Positions 45,608 to 53,826 of a stretch of 64,000 bases of DNA are shown piece by piece. The translations under genes were made by a program, and so were the position numbers. Numbering within the stretch: position 1 is the first letter of the stretch; each line of letters opens with the position of its first letter. Origin of the DNA: Colwellia sp. 12G3 (lineage in GTDB: Bacteria > Pseudomonadota > Gammaproteobacteria > Enterobacterales > Alteromonadaceae); the NCBI RefSeq assembly GCF_002836775.1, contig NZ_PJAQ01000012.1, forward strand, positions 89,068 through 153,067. Reading direction: 5' to 3'. The notes below the pieces were generated by a model, which had not been told where the DNA came from, ran no database searches, and saw only the letters and a list, made by a program, of their open reading frames with translations.

Positions 45608-47506
45608 TTAAGACGTAATACTCCATGAGTTGTCTAATGACTTCTCTTTGTTTGGCGGTTCAAATAACATTACTTGGTTACGACCAGTATTCTTAGCGAT
45701 ATACATTGCGCTATCGGCATCTTTAAGTAAGTCGGTTAGACGAAAGCCCGATCGTTTTAAATCGGTCACACCAAAACTGGCGGTAAGAGAAAAATTAGTA
45801 CCGGAAGTTTTACTAACAATACTTTCTATAGCAATCCTACACGCTTCGGCCCTACTATAAGCTTTATCAATATTTGTGCTAGGTAATAACAAGCAAAACT
45901 CTTCCCCTCCTAATCGAGCAAATACATCATTACTTTTACCTATGGCTTGGCAGACTTTAATGGTTTCTTTTAATGCCCAATCGCCACAAATGTGCCCATG
46001 ATTATCATTTATCTTTTTGAAATGGTCTAAATCAAACATGATGACACTTAAGTCTTGCTGAGCAGTTTTACAATATCTTATGGCGCTAACTGCCACATAA
46101 TTAAAGTGTCGACGATTATATATTCCGGTTAACTCATCGCTTTGTGAAAGTATTTTTACTCGTTTATGCACGCGCCATAAATGTGTGCCCCATATCGACA
46201 ATATACTCATTAATAGAATCAGAATTGCAATGCCCAATTGCACGTTGCGTATTTTAGTTTCAGCTAAAGCTTGCTTAGTTATTAGTAAATTGTTTTGTTC
46301 ATTGAGTAATTTTATTTTACTGATTTGTTCCAAACTATCATGCTCAGCGAGCTGAAAGGCAAAATGCTTAGCTTTGACTTCATTAATAAATGCTTTATCA
46401 AACTGGGCATACTGCTTGAAATAACGTAGTGCTAAAGTGGGGTTGTTTTGCTTTTCAGCGACTTGGAATAAAACTCGGTAGCTATCTCTACCTCGCTCGA
46501 CACCAGTATTACCCTTATTGAGTAACATCGCTTTAGTGGCATAATATTTAGCATTTTCCATGTCATTTAATTGAAAATATGCTTGAGCAATAACATTATC
46601 AATAGCGGCTATGAGCATAGGGAATAACGTACTCTGTACTTCATCAGCATAAGGTAAAAGCAAATTCAGCGCTTGTTCTGGTGCATTGGATTGTAAATAT
46701 AACTTGGCTTGATGTCGGCGTATTGCATTAGACCCAATGTTGTTTTTACTGGTAATACAAAGCTTCAGAGCATCACTTATTGCAGGACTATTCACCTTGA
46801 GCTGCCCTAAGTTAAACTTTGCTTCGAGGTAATATTGTTTCGCAAAACATCTTTTGTGCGGAGATAGGTCATGTAGCTCTAATTGCGCAATATGCTCTAA
46901 CGCAAAATCATATTTTTTTATGCTGATATAAAATATAACAGTAGCTAGCAAACTATTCTGAATGACGCTGTTATCCGTTATTTTGTTTATAATCAGATTA
47001 TTCTCAGCAATATACTGTAAACCATCGGCCCACTTATGGTTTATTGCCGACAAGTTTATAAGGGTATGATTAGCTCTAAATTTAAGTTGAATATCAGAAC
47101 TTGAGTGTAAAATGGCTTTAAGTTTTTTCTCCGCTTTATCGTGCTCACCAATATAAGCGAAATGATAGCCCTGTAAATAATTAAGGAATTGTCGATGAGC
47201 GGGGGTAAAGTCAGCACTTTGTTGATTAAGTTCTTTGAGTAATTGCCTGAATAGCGTTGGATCACTTAATCTACTATCATCAGCAAGTTTAAATTTTTTT
47301 GCGATATCGTTACTGATAATAAGTGCATCAGCTAGGTGAGGCTTTTGTTCACTTGCCCCGATACTATTAGCCGAGGTAAGCAACAAGCAAAGTAATAGCA
47401 ATCTAAAAGTAATAAAAAAATAGACGAACAGGGGAGATATAGCCTTTAGATGACTAATTTTTTTTTGAGCTACGTTGTTGTTAGGCCAGGGGCTTACTTC
47501 TATCAC
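45608..47506 (-). CDS. Membrane TPR-type GGDEF protein 1 (diguanylate cyclase)
   Basis: A 632-aa protein, one of four paralogues in this block. Order: N-terminal hydrophobic signal (about 25-50), a helical TPR-like repeat domain in the periplasm (60-370), a coiled coil, one membrane helix (about 415-440) and a GGDEF domain. The active-site signature G533-G-E-E-F537 is intact, so c-di-GMP synthesis from GTP is expected. The inhibitory-site RxxD is K-S-N-D here, unlike the other three paralogues. It ends with the shared tail LDNSW. This is the only copy without a precursor-like small gene in front. GTG start with AGGAAA upstream; no feature in the spacer 47507-47741. Confidence 0.88.
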   Translation of the reverse strand: MIEVSPWPNNNVAQKKISHLKAISPLFVYFFITFRLLLLCLLLTSANSIGASEQKPHLADALIISNDIAKKFKLADDSRLSDPTLFRQLLKELNQQSADFTPAHRQFLNYLQGYHFAYIGEHDKAEKKLKAILHSSSDIQLKFRANHTLINLSAINHKWADGLQYIAENNLIINKITDNSVIQNSLLATVIFYISIKKYDFALEHIAQLELHDLSPHKRCFAKQYYLEAKFNLGQLKVNSPAISDALKLCITSKNNIGSNAIRRHQAKLYLQSNAPEQALNLLLPYADEVQSTLFPMLIAAIDNVIAQAYFQLNDMENAKYYATKAMLLNKGNTGVERGRDSYRVLFQVAEKQNNPTLALRYFKQYAQFDKAFINEVKAKHFAFQLAEHDSLEQISKIKLLNEQNNLLITKQALAETKIRNVQLGIAILILLMSILSIWGTHLWRVHKRVKILSQSDELTGIYNRRHFNYVAVSAIRYCKTAQQDLSVIMFDLDHFKKINDNHGHICGDWALKETIKVCQAIGKSNDVFARLGGEEFCLLLPSTNIDKAYSRAEACRIAIESIVSKTSGTNFSLTASFGVTDLKRSGFRLTDLLKDADSAMYIAKNTGRNQVMLFEPPNKEKSLDNSWSITS

Positions 47507-47741
47507 GTTTATTTATTTCCTGACTTGGCAGTAATACGCTTTTATTTATTCTCAGTTCATAGCAAAATAGAGAATTAATCGGGGTGTATAACTAGTCATT
47601 TTAAATAGAAAATATTTAATCGTTAATCAATAGAGTGATACAGCAACTCACTAACTAATGGACTCAATTTAGTATAGCAGTAAAGTCTTGTATACAGGGC
47701 TAGATAGGCGAATTTCCAGGGATAAATATATGGCTCGATTA

Positions 47742-49625
47742 TTAAGAGGCAACACTCCATGAATTATCTAGCAATTTTTCATTATCATCTTTTTTAGGTT
47801 CAAAAACAGTCAACCTATTTCGACCCGCATGTTTAGATTCATAAGCGGCAAAGTCAGCATCAGTTAATAGTTTCTCTAAATCAAAACCAGAGCGAGTTAC
47901 GTCGGTTATACCGAAGCTGGCAGTAATGGTAAAGTTATTACCAGACTCCTCAGTAATGGTATTTTCAATAGCAGCGCGACAAGCTTCAGCACGTAAAACT
48001 GCAGCATCAATATTGCAACTGGGTAATAATATACAAAATTCTTCACCACCTAAACGGGCAAATATATCATTTTTTCGCCCAATGGTTTTGCACACTCTAA
48101 TGGTTTCTTTTAACGCCCAGTCACCACAGATATGACCAAAAGTATCATTGATTTTTTTGAAGTTATCTAAATCAAACATAATCAGACTTAAATCTTGTTC
48201 CGCACTTTGACAATATTTTAATGCGCTCGTGGCAACTTGAGCAAAGTGTCTACGGTTATAGATTCCCGTTAATTCATCATATTCAGACAAGGCTTTTACC
48301 CGTTTATGAGATCGCCATAAGCGAGCTCCCCAAAGCGTTATCATAATAATGATAAAAGTCATTACGGTAATAATTTGCTGGATATTAGTCACCTTGTTGT
48401 TGGCTAATACTTGTTCGGCAGCTAAAAAATTATTTTGCTTATTCAACAGTGTTATTTGACTTTCATGTTCAAAAGTTTGTAGTTTAGCCAATTGGAATGC
48501 CAAATGTTTCGATTTTTCACCCTTTAAACGTTCTGTTTCTGATTCACTAAATTTCTCATGATAGCTCAATGCTAAGTCGATTTTTTTTTCTTGCTTAGCG
48601 ATGAGATAAAGAAGCCTGTAGCTATCAGTATTCTGAAAAGCATCGATATATTTATTAGCTTTTACTGCTTCTAATGCGTATTTTTTTGCGTTATGTAAGT
48701 TATCTATTTTAAAGTAACTATTAGCTAATATGTTGTGCATGCGAACAGTCAGCATTGGGTAGAGAGTTGCATTGATTTCATCATAGTGAGGCAATAATGA
48801 AGTAAGCGCTTTACCCGCGTCATGCGCCTCTAAATATAATTTTGCTCGGTATACACGAATGATATTGGTATATAGCTTATTCCCTGCATTCATACATATG
48901 TTTAAAGCAGCATCAATACTTTTATCATCTGGTTTTATTTGTTGAAGATTCATTTTTGCTTCAAGTGATAACTGCTCAACAAAACAATTATGTTGCAGAG
49001 ATAAGTTTTCACGTTTAATTAAAGCGAGATCTTTAAGGACTAAATTATATTGTTGAATTTGGTTGTAAAACATCATGGCAGTAAGGATGCTTACTTGATA
49101 ATGCTCCTCATCTTTAATGAAAGAGAGCATTTCTTTATTTAAAGCAATATGCCTTAAACCGTCAGACCAGTCTTTTTTTGCTGCTGCAACGCTTATTAAC
49201 GTGTAGTTAGCTCTAAACCTAATCAAATTGTTTGCACTAGACGATAATATTTCTGTAAATAAGTTATCTGCGAGATCATATTCACCACGGTAAGTTGCTA
49301 AATCACCTTGAAGAAATTGGTAATAATAGCGTTGTTCTACAGTAAATGAATCAGTTACCTGCGACAATTCGATCAATAACCTTTTGTATACCTGAGGGTC
49401 ATCACGTCTATTTTTATCCGCTAATAAAAGCTTATCAGATATCTCTTGAGAATTTATTCTAAATAGTTCGTGCGGTGTGGTCTTATCAGGCTGAAAGCTG
49501 GGGGACGCAACTACTTTACTCGATGTAGTCCAACTTAAAATAGTAATAGATAACGATAGGAATATCAGCCACTTTTTTGAGTGACAACTGTCTTTTAGTT
49601 CCTTTAAAATGCAGATGTTATTCAT
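47742..49625 (-). CDS. Membrane TPR-type GGDEF protein 2 (diguanylate cyclase)
   Basis: A 627-aa protein with the same layout as its paralogues: signal anchor (about 17-40), TPR-like periplasmic region, membrane helix (about 412-432) and GGDEF domain with G526-G-E-E-F530. The product-inhibition site R-K-N-D (RxxD) is present five residues before it, so feedback control by c-di-GMP is expected. It shares the C-terminal tail LDNSW. It starts 18 bp after the stop of the small precursor-like gene at 49644-49901 and is probably co-transcribed with it and the methyltransferase gene. Confidence 0.9.
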   Translation of the reverse strand: MNNICILKELKDSCHSKKWLIFLSLSITILSWTTSSKVVASPSFQPDKTTPHELFRINSQEISDKLLLADKNRRDDPQVYKRLLIELSQVTDSFTVEQRYYYQFLQGDLATYRGEYDLADNLFTEILSSSANNLIRFRANYTLISVAAAKKDWSDGLRHIALNKEMLSFIKDEEHYQVSILTAMMFYNQIQQYNLVLKDLALIKRENLSLQHNCFVEQLSLEAKMNLQQIKPDDKSIDAALNICMNAGNKLYTNIIRVYRAKLYLEAHDAGKALTSLLPHYDEINATLYPMLTVRMHNILANSYFKIDNLHNAKKYALEAVKANKYIDAFQNTDSYRLLYLIAKQEKKIDLALSYHEKFSESETERLKGEKSKHLAFQLAKLQTFEHESQITLLNKQNNFLAAEQVLANNKVTNIQQIITVMTFIIIMITLWGARLWRSHKRVKALSEYDELTGIYNRRHFAQVATSALKYCQSAEQDLSLIMFDLDNFKKINDTFGHICGDWALKETIRVCKTIGRKNDIFARLGGEEFCILLPSCNIDAAVLRAEACRAAIENTITEESGNNFTITASFGITDVTRSGFDLEKLLTDADFAAYESKHAGRNRLTVFEPKKDDNEKLLDNSWSVAS

Positions 49626-49643
49626 GTTTAATTTATTCTATTT

Positions 49644-49901
49644 TTAAAAGTTAGTTGCGAATGTTTTGATGCAAGTGACAATTTCTATCTCATTACTCTC
49701 TTCTGGAACCATCAATGGTACACATTTAATCATGGGTAAATCATATATTGTCTCAGCTAAACGTTCCGTATTTTTACTGATAATGGCAGAAACTTGATAT
49801 TCAGTGAAATTGGCAATAACTAACATATTAGTTACTGCACTATCGTTATTGAGTGACGAGTCACTGGCCATTTTTACTAATACTTCAATTACGTTACTCA
49901 T
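49644..49901 (-). CDS. Putative split-borosin precursor peptide A
   Basis: An 85-aa protein. The N-terminal ~52 residues are helical (VIEVLVKMASDSSLNNDS, then FTEYQVSAIISKNTERLAE) and match the other two small proteins in the block. The pattern resembles the borosin-binding domain of SonA, the precursor for the SonM methyltransferase of Shewanella oneidensis. After it comes a hydrophobic patch at a conserved Cys (KCVPLMVPEE), the candidate core to be N-methylated, then an acidic tail. GGAG precedes the ATG. It lies 64 bp after the methyltransferase stop and 18 bp before GGDEF protein 2. The precursor role is inferred; I know of no closer family. Confidence 0.72.
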   Translation of the reverse strand: MSNVIEVLVKMASDSSLNNDSAVTNMLVIANFTEYQVSAIISKNTERLAETIYDLPMIKCVPLMVPEESNEIEIVTCIKTFATNF

Positions 49902-49965
49902 ACTACTTACTCCATTGTGTTTTTTCGATACGGTTACGATAATGCTCTGGCGATAAATTTTTATG

Positions 49966-50787
49966 TTATAAAACGAGGCTCAATTCAGGACCATTTTTTA
50001 TACGCTTTTCTTTTTTATCTATTGCCACTAATTTTGCCAGTACTGCTTCGTTAGGTTGCATGGTGCTACAAGGGGGGATTACTAAGGTGGTATGCATGAA
50101 TAATTCAGCATCAACAAGCTCAGTGAGTAATATTTTGTCATCACGCATGGCATCAATAGCAATACCTTTAGCTTGATAAAGAATAACCTCGTGATCACGG
50201 GGATAATGTTCAAGTAACAAATCAACTAAAACCTGACGATAAGCTTTACCCGTAGAGAACTTACCTAACGATTTATCACCAGCAAGGGCAACTTGCCATA
50301 AGATTAAATGCGCAGAGGTATCAATATTGCGCTTATAGAACATAAACTGGCTAGTTTCATAATGCATGCAGCCTGTCTTACCTGGGTCTATCCCCAAGTC
50401 GGCATACAAACAATCTTCAGCAGATATGCCTGGTTCCATAGTGGCAGGTAGCTCTTCGGCTTTCGCTTTTTTAATCGCTCGGTGGCTAACACAGGCAAAC
50501 ACCCCCGGATGTCCATAAAATGCAGCAACTACTTTTTTACCATCACGGACTTCGCCTAAAATAGTATTAACCATTTCGTTGTAAGTAATGTTGCGGTTTT
50601 TACCTTCTTCGTAGAAGCGTTGTAAACAGCGAACATCTGTATTCATGCCTTCAAGCCATTTTTGGGCAAAGCCATTGGCCATCAGTGAAAATACTACATC
50701 TGCTTGTTCGATATGACTTTTGGAGATAGGGCTAATATGCGCACCTAAAGTCATGCCAGTACCAACACACACTAAACTGCCTGACAT
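49966..50787 (-). CDS. Split-borosin-type peptide alpha-N-methyltransferase (SonM-like)
   Basis: A 273-aa tetrapyrrole-methylase-fold SAM enzyme. LVCVGTGMTLGAHISPISKS is the N-terminal SAM loop. FYGHPGVFACVSHRAIKKAK (90-109) and EPGISAEDCLYADLGIDPG (118-136) are the stretches shared, from recall, with SonM of Shewanella oneidensis, which methylates backbone amides of a separate precursor. Y59, R65 and Y69 are spaced like the Tyr/Arg/Tyr set reported for the fungal enzyme OphMA (recalled, not aligned). Cobalamin-pathway methylases, RsmI and diphthine synthase are poor fits. AAGGA precedes the ATG. The candidate substrate gene (precursor A) follows directly. A conserved bipartite sequence lies at 50884-50915. 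Confidence 0.85.
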   Translation of the reverse strand: MSGSLVCVGTGMTLGAHISPISKSHIEQADVVFSLMANGFAQKWLEGMNTDVRCLQRFYEEGKNRNITYNEMVNTILGEVRDGKKVVAAFYGHPGVFACVSHRAIKKAKAEELPATMEPGISAEDCLYADLGIDPGKTGCMHYETSQFMFYKRNIDTSAHLILWQVALAGDKSLGKFSTGKAYRQVLVDLLLEHYPRDHEVILYQAKGIAIDAMRDDKILLTELVDAELFMHTTLVIPPCSTMQPNEAVLAKLVAIDKKEKRIKNGPELSLVL

Positions 50788-50883
50788 GGTAAAATCCTTT
50801 TTATTCTTAGGGGTAATCTGGGGATAACAACGGTGCGATGCCTACTAAAAAAGGAAAGTCGTAGCATTGTTCTTATTTTGTAA

Positions 50884-50915
50884 CTAAATTACCAGATGCA
50901 GGTATCAGGGGCAAT
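50884..50915 (-). promoter_or_regulatory. Shared bipartite element upstream of methyltransferase gene
   Basis: CTAAATTACCAGAT, 13 bases, then GCAAT (plus-strand text), about 97 bp before the methyltransferase start. The same 14-mer occurs at 53741-53754 and a close match at 56117-56130, each in front of a precursor gene. Confidence 0.55.
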
Positions 50916-50971
50916 CAGTATATTACTTTATAGTACTGTTTTTACTGATAAGACTTAATCGATGGCAATGA

Positions 50972-51559
50972 CTATTTTTTAGAGTTTGGCGTGGCAAATA
51001 GTTGCGTAATTACCTTAGCTTGCCACTGGCTTTGGTCAAAATACTGATAGCCATTTTCGGAGGTGGTATCTTGTACGCTGGCTTCGAAAACATAGCCTAT
51101 TTTTCGCAATATACGTTGTGTTGCTCTGTTTTTATTCGCATAAAAAGCATTGATTCTATCAATATTAAAATGCTTAAACCCGTATTCCATTATCGCGGAA
51201 ACCGCTTCTTCAGGCAGTAGTTTACCGTTAGCTTTAGTGGCTAACATAATACCAATCTCTACTTGGTCAATAGGCAAAGTGCTTGGTTTAGTGGTTTGAC
51301 TTGCAGCTAACCAAGAAAAAGCTTGAGTACCTATGATCTCATCGGTTTTTTTATCGACAATTGCCCATGTGCGCACGGTATTTTTTACAAGGTTATTGGC
51401 TGCTAACGCACGATGAAAAGCCGCTTGTGCTTTTGCTTGGGTTAGTGGTTCGCCAACCACTCGCATCATTTTTTTGTCGGTGTATTGATAACAATAAAAG
51501 GCTTCATCTGCCATTATTAATGGTCGTATGAGTAGCCGCTCCGTGGCAAAACTGTGCAT
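50972..51559 (-). CDS. GNAT-family N-acetyltransferase (RimJ/RimL-like)
   Basis: A 195-aa protein with the GNAT fold of the ribosomal-protein-acetyltransferase branch: TERLLIRPL at the N-terminus, the VEIGIMLATKANGKLLPEEA acetyl-CoA region, and RINAFYANKNRATQRILRKI, then GYVFEA. It would acetylate an amino group using acetyl-CoA. The target is unknown. Its position beside the methyltransferase and precursor genes makes peptide tailoring or self-protection a possibility only. AGAG precedes the ATG. Confidence 0.85.
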   Translation of the reverse strand: MHSFATERLLIRPLIMADEAFYCYQYTDKKMMRVVGEPLTQAKAQAAFHRALAANNLVKNTVRTWAIVDKKTDEIIGTQAFSWLAASQTTKPSTLPIDQVEIGIMLATKANGKLLPEEAVSAIMEYGFKHFNIDRINAFYANKNRATQRILRKIGYVFEASVQDTTSENGYQYFDQSQWQAKVITQLFATPNSKK

Positions 51560-51656
51560 GTTTAACTCTTTAATGATATATAAATATTATGAATGGATTA
51601 GCAACTCAGGGCTATATATAATCCCATGAGCTATCTAACTTCTTTGAATTGTCTAC

Positions 51657-53390
51657 TTAAGGTACTTCGAATAGAGTGACACGATTACGTCCGGAATTTT
51701 TTGAAGCATATGCGGCAAAATCAGCATCTGCTAATAGCTTATCTAAATTAAAACCTGAGCGCTTAGCATCGGTAACACCAAAGCTAGCAGTGATTGAAAA
51801 GTCACAACCCGATTCTTCAGTAATTATCTCTTCAATGGCCGCTCTACAAGCTTCTGCACGTAGCATAGCAGCGGCAATATTACAGCTAGGTAAGACTAAA
51901 CAAAACTCTTCACCCCCTAAACGGGCAAATATGTCATTTTGTCGACCAATACTTTGACACGCCTTGATAGTTGCTTTTAATGCCCAATCACCACAGGCAT
52001 GACCAAACGAGTCGCTAACCTTTTTGAAGTGATCTAAATCGAACATAATCACACTCAATTCCTGCTCAGCATTTTTACAATACTTTAAAGCACTGTTGGT
52101 TACCTGGGCAAAATGACCACGATTATAAATACCGGTTAACGCATCATATTCTGCCAGTTCTTTCACGCGTTTATGTGCCTTCCATAATCTCCCGCCCCAT
52201 AGCGTTAATAAGGCTAACGTTACTGTTAATATGGTAATCATTAATTGAATATTGGCAACTTTAGCTTTGTCTAAGGCTTGTTCACTGATTAACAGAGCAT
52301 TTTTTTCATTGAGTAACTGTATTTGGCTTTCTTGTTCATAAGCATTGTGTTCTGCTAGCTGAAACGCTAAGTGTTTTTCAGATGATTTATTCGTATAAAT
52401 ATCTTTTAATTCAATATATTTTTCATTGTATTGCAAAGCTAGTTCATAACTTGAATTGAGTTTTGCAATCTCATAAAGAATTTTTTGTGATTCCACTACT
52501 TTTCTTGTTGTAGGCATGGTCTTAGCTAATGTTATGGCTTTTAACGCAAATCGCTCACTTTCTTTTAAATCACCTTCTAAAAAAAAGGATTGCGATAAAA
52601 GTGAGTAGGCTCGAGTAATGAGCCGTACATACTTAGTAGATTCAATTGCTTGTATGTGTTTGAGTAAGGTTTCTTTACCTTCAATAAAGTTACCATTATT
52701 TATTTGTGTTTCAGCTACGAATGAGCGGATCAAATTTTCAGCTATAGGCTCACTTTTACAGGCATCTAAAGCGTCATCTAAAACTGGATCTGTTAGTTTA
52801 ATTGAAGTGTTAAATATTGCCTCGATTTTAAACATTTTAGCCATGCAGATTTGCCTAGGTTTTAATGCTATTTTCTCAAGGTTTTGCGCATACTTTAAGC
52901 CTAGTGAGTATTGACCTATCTGGTTATAAAACATAGCAGCGAGAGCAAGTCCATTTTGCTTAAGTTCTTCATCTTCAATCTCTGGTAGGGTATCTAATAG
53001 TTTGGATAGATGTGATAAACCATCAGTCCAATTTTGGTCATAAGCGTAGAAATTAACCATTGTTATTCTACATCGAAGTTTTATCATTTTATCTGCATCT
53101 GAAGATAAGATAGTTTCCAGAATGGGAAGTGCAGAATGTGCTTTACCAGTGAATACTAATTGATATGCTTGTAAATATTTTAAAAGGTATTTTTGTTGGG
53201 GTTTCAATTGAACAGTATTAGTTGCAATATCTTCTAGTAAATTTGCAAACTCAATTGGGTGAGTACTTTTTATTTGTTCAGCTTTAATTAATTGTTCAGA
53301 AACATTATCTGCATATGAATCAAAAGATAAAAACAGTAGAAATATATTGAGAAATATCAGAGAATTCCTACTGTAAAATTTTGGCATCAT
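51657..53390 (-). CDS. Membrane TPR-type GGDEF protein 3 (tail cut by nonsense codon)
   Basis: A 577-aa paralogue: signal peptide (1-27), TPR-like periplasmic region (30-350), coiled coil, membrane helix (about 378-398) and GGDEF domain with G492-G-E-E-F496 and the RxxD site R-Q-N-D. The catalytic domain is complete. The frame stops at TAA (51657-51659) after FEVP, but the next codons in the same frame read VDNSKKLDSSWDYI and then stop at 51612. This is the LDxSW tail that the three other paralogues keep, so a recent nonsense change removed it. The gene starts 3 bp after the precursor B stop. Confidence 0.9.
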   Translation of the reverse strand: MMPKFYSRNSLIFLNIFLLFLSFDSYADNVSEQLIKAEQIKSTHPIEFANLLEDIATNTVQLKPQQKYLLKYLQAYQLVFTGKAHSALPILETILSSDADKMIKLRCRITMVNFYAYDQNWTDGLSHLSKLLDTLPEIEDEELKQNGLALAAMFYNQIGQYSLGLKYAQNLEKIALKPRQICMAKMFKIEAIFNTSIKLTDPVLDDALDACKSEPIAENLIRSFVAETQINNGNFIEGKETLLKHIQAIESTKYVRLITRAYSLLSQSFFLEGDLKESERFALKAITLAKTMPTTRKVVESQKILYEIAKLNSSYELALQYNEKYIELKDIYTNKSSEKHLAFQLAEHNAYEQESQIQLLNEKNALLISEQALDKAKVANIQLMITILTVTLALLTLWGGRLWKAHKRVKELAEYDALTGIYNRGHFAQVTNSALKYCKNAEQELSVIMFDLDHFKKVSDSFGHACGDWALKATIKACQSIGRQNDIFARLGGEEFCLVLPSCNIAAAMLRAEACRAAIEEIITEESGCDFSITASFGVTDAKRSGFNLDKLLADADFAAYASKNSGRNRVTLFEVP

Positions 53391-53393
53391 TTT

Positions 53394-53657
53394 CTACCAA
53401 TTTACGACCGTCTTAGTTTTTTCTTCATCGTTTTCTTCTTCCTTAACCGGCTCACCGTCTTCAGCAGGAATTAAAAAGCAAACAATATCTCGGTAAACGT
53501 TTAGTTGACGTTCTAGCGATAAGACATCGTTAGCAATAATCGCTTTACTTTGGTCAGCATTGATTTCTGTATTTGTTACAAACGACTCAATAGCTTGCTT
53601 ACTCTGTAAGTTAGCGTTGCTTGCCATGTGAGCTAAAACTTCAATTACCTTAGTCAT
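53394..53657 (-). CDS. Putative split-borosin precursor peptide B
   Basis: 87 aa from the ATG at 53657; GGAG lies seven bases upstream of it but only two bases from the earlier ATG at 53663, and the shared N-terminus (MTKVIEVL) fits. Helical leader (VIEVLAHMASNANLQSKQ, NADQSKAIIANDVLSLE), a conserved Cys and hydrophobic patch (IVCFLIPAEDGE) as candidate core, a strongly acidic run (EEENDEEK) and a hydrophobic end (KTVVNW). It ends 3 bp before GGDEF protein 3 begins, so translation is probably coupled. Confidence 0.7.
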   Translation of the reverse strand: MTKVIEVLAHMASNANLQSKQAIESFVTNTEINADQSKAIIANDVLSLERQLNVYRDIVCFLIPAEDGEPVKEEENDEEKTKTVVNW

Positions 53658-53740
53658 ATACATTCTCCATTTTATTTTTGTTATTAACTAAGCTAGTGGT
53701 GATTTATATAAGTAACCACTCTGCTTTAGCTCAGTACAAC

Positions 53741-53773
53741 CTAAATTACCAGATAAAGTACAGCTAAAGCAAT
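53741..53773 (-). promoter_or_regulatory. Shared bipartite element upstream of precursor B
   Basis: CTAAATTACCAGAT (53741-53754), 14 bases, then GCAAT (53769-53773), about 84 bp before the precursor B start. The 14-mer is identical to the one before the methyltransferase gene. Confidence 0.55.
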
Positions 53774-53826
53774 GGCGTTTTCTGATTTTATCAGTTTGTT
53801 ATTACTAAGATTTTGTGAAAAGAAAG

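Noticed and set aside
49966..50787. Cobalamin-pathway methylase, RsmI or diphthine synthase
   Set aside because: Same fold, but the GHPGVFACVSH and EPGISAEDCLYADLG segments and the adjacent small protein fit peptide methyltransferases better; no cobalamin genes are nearby.
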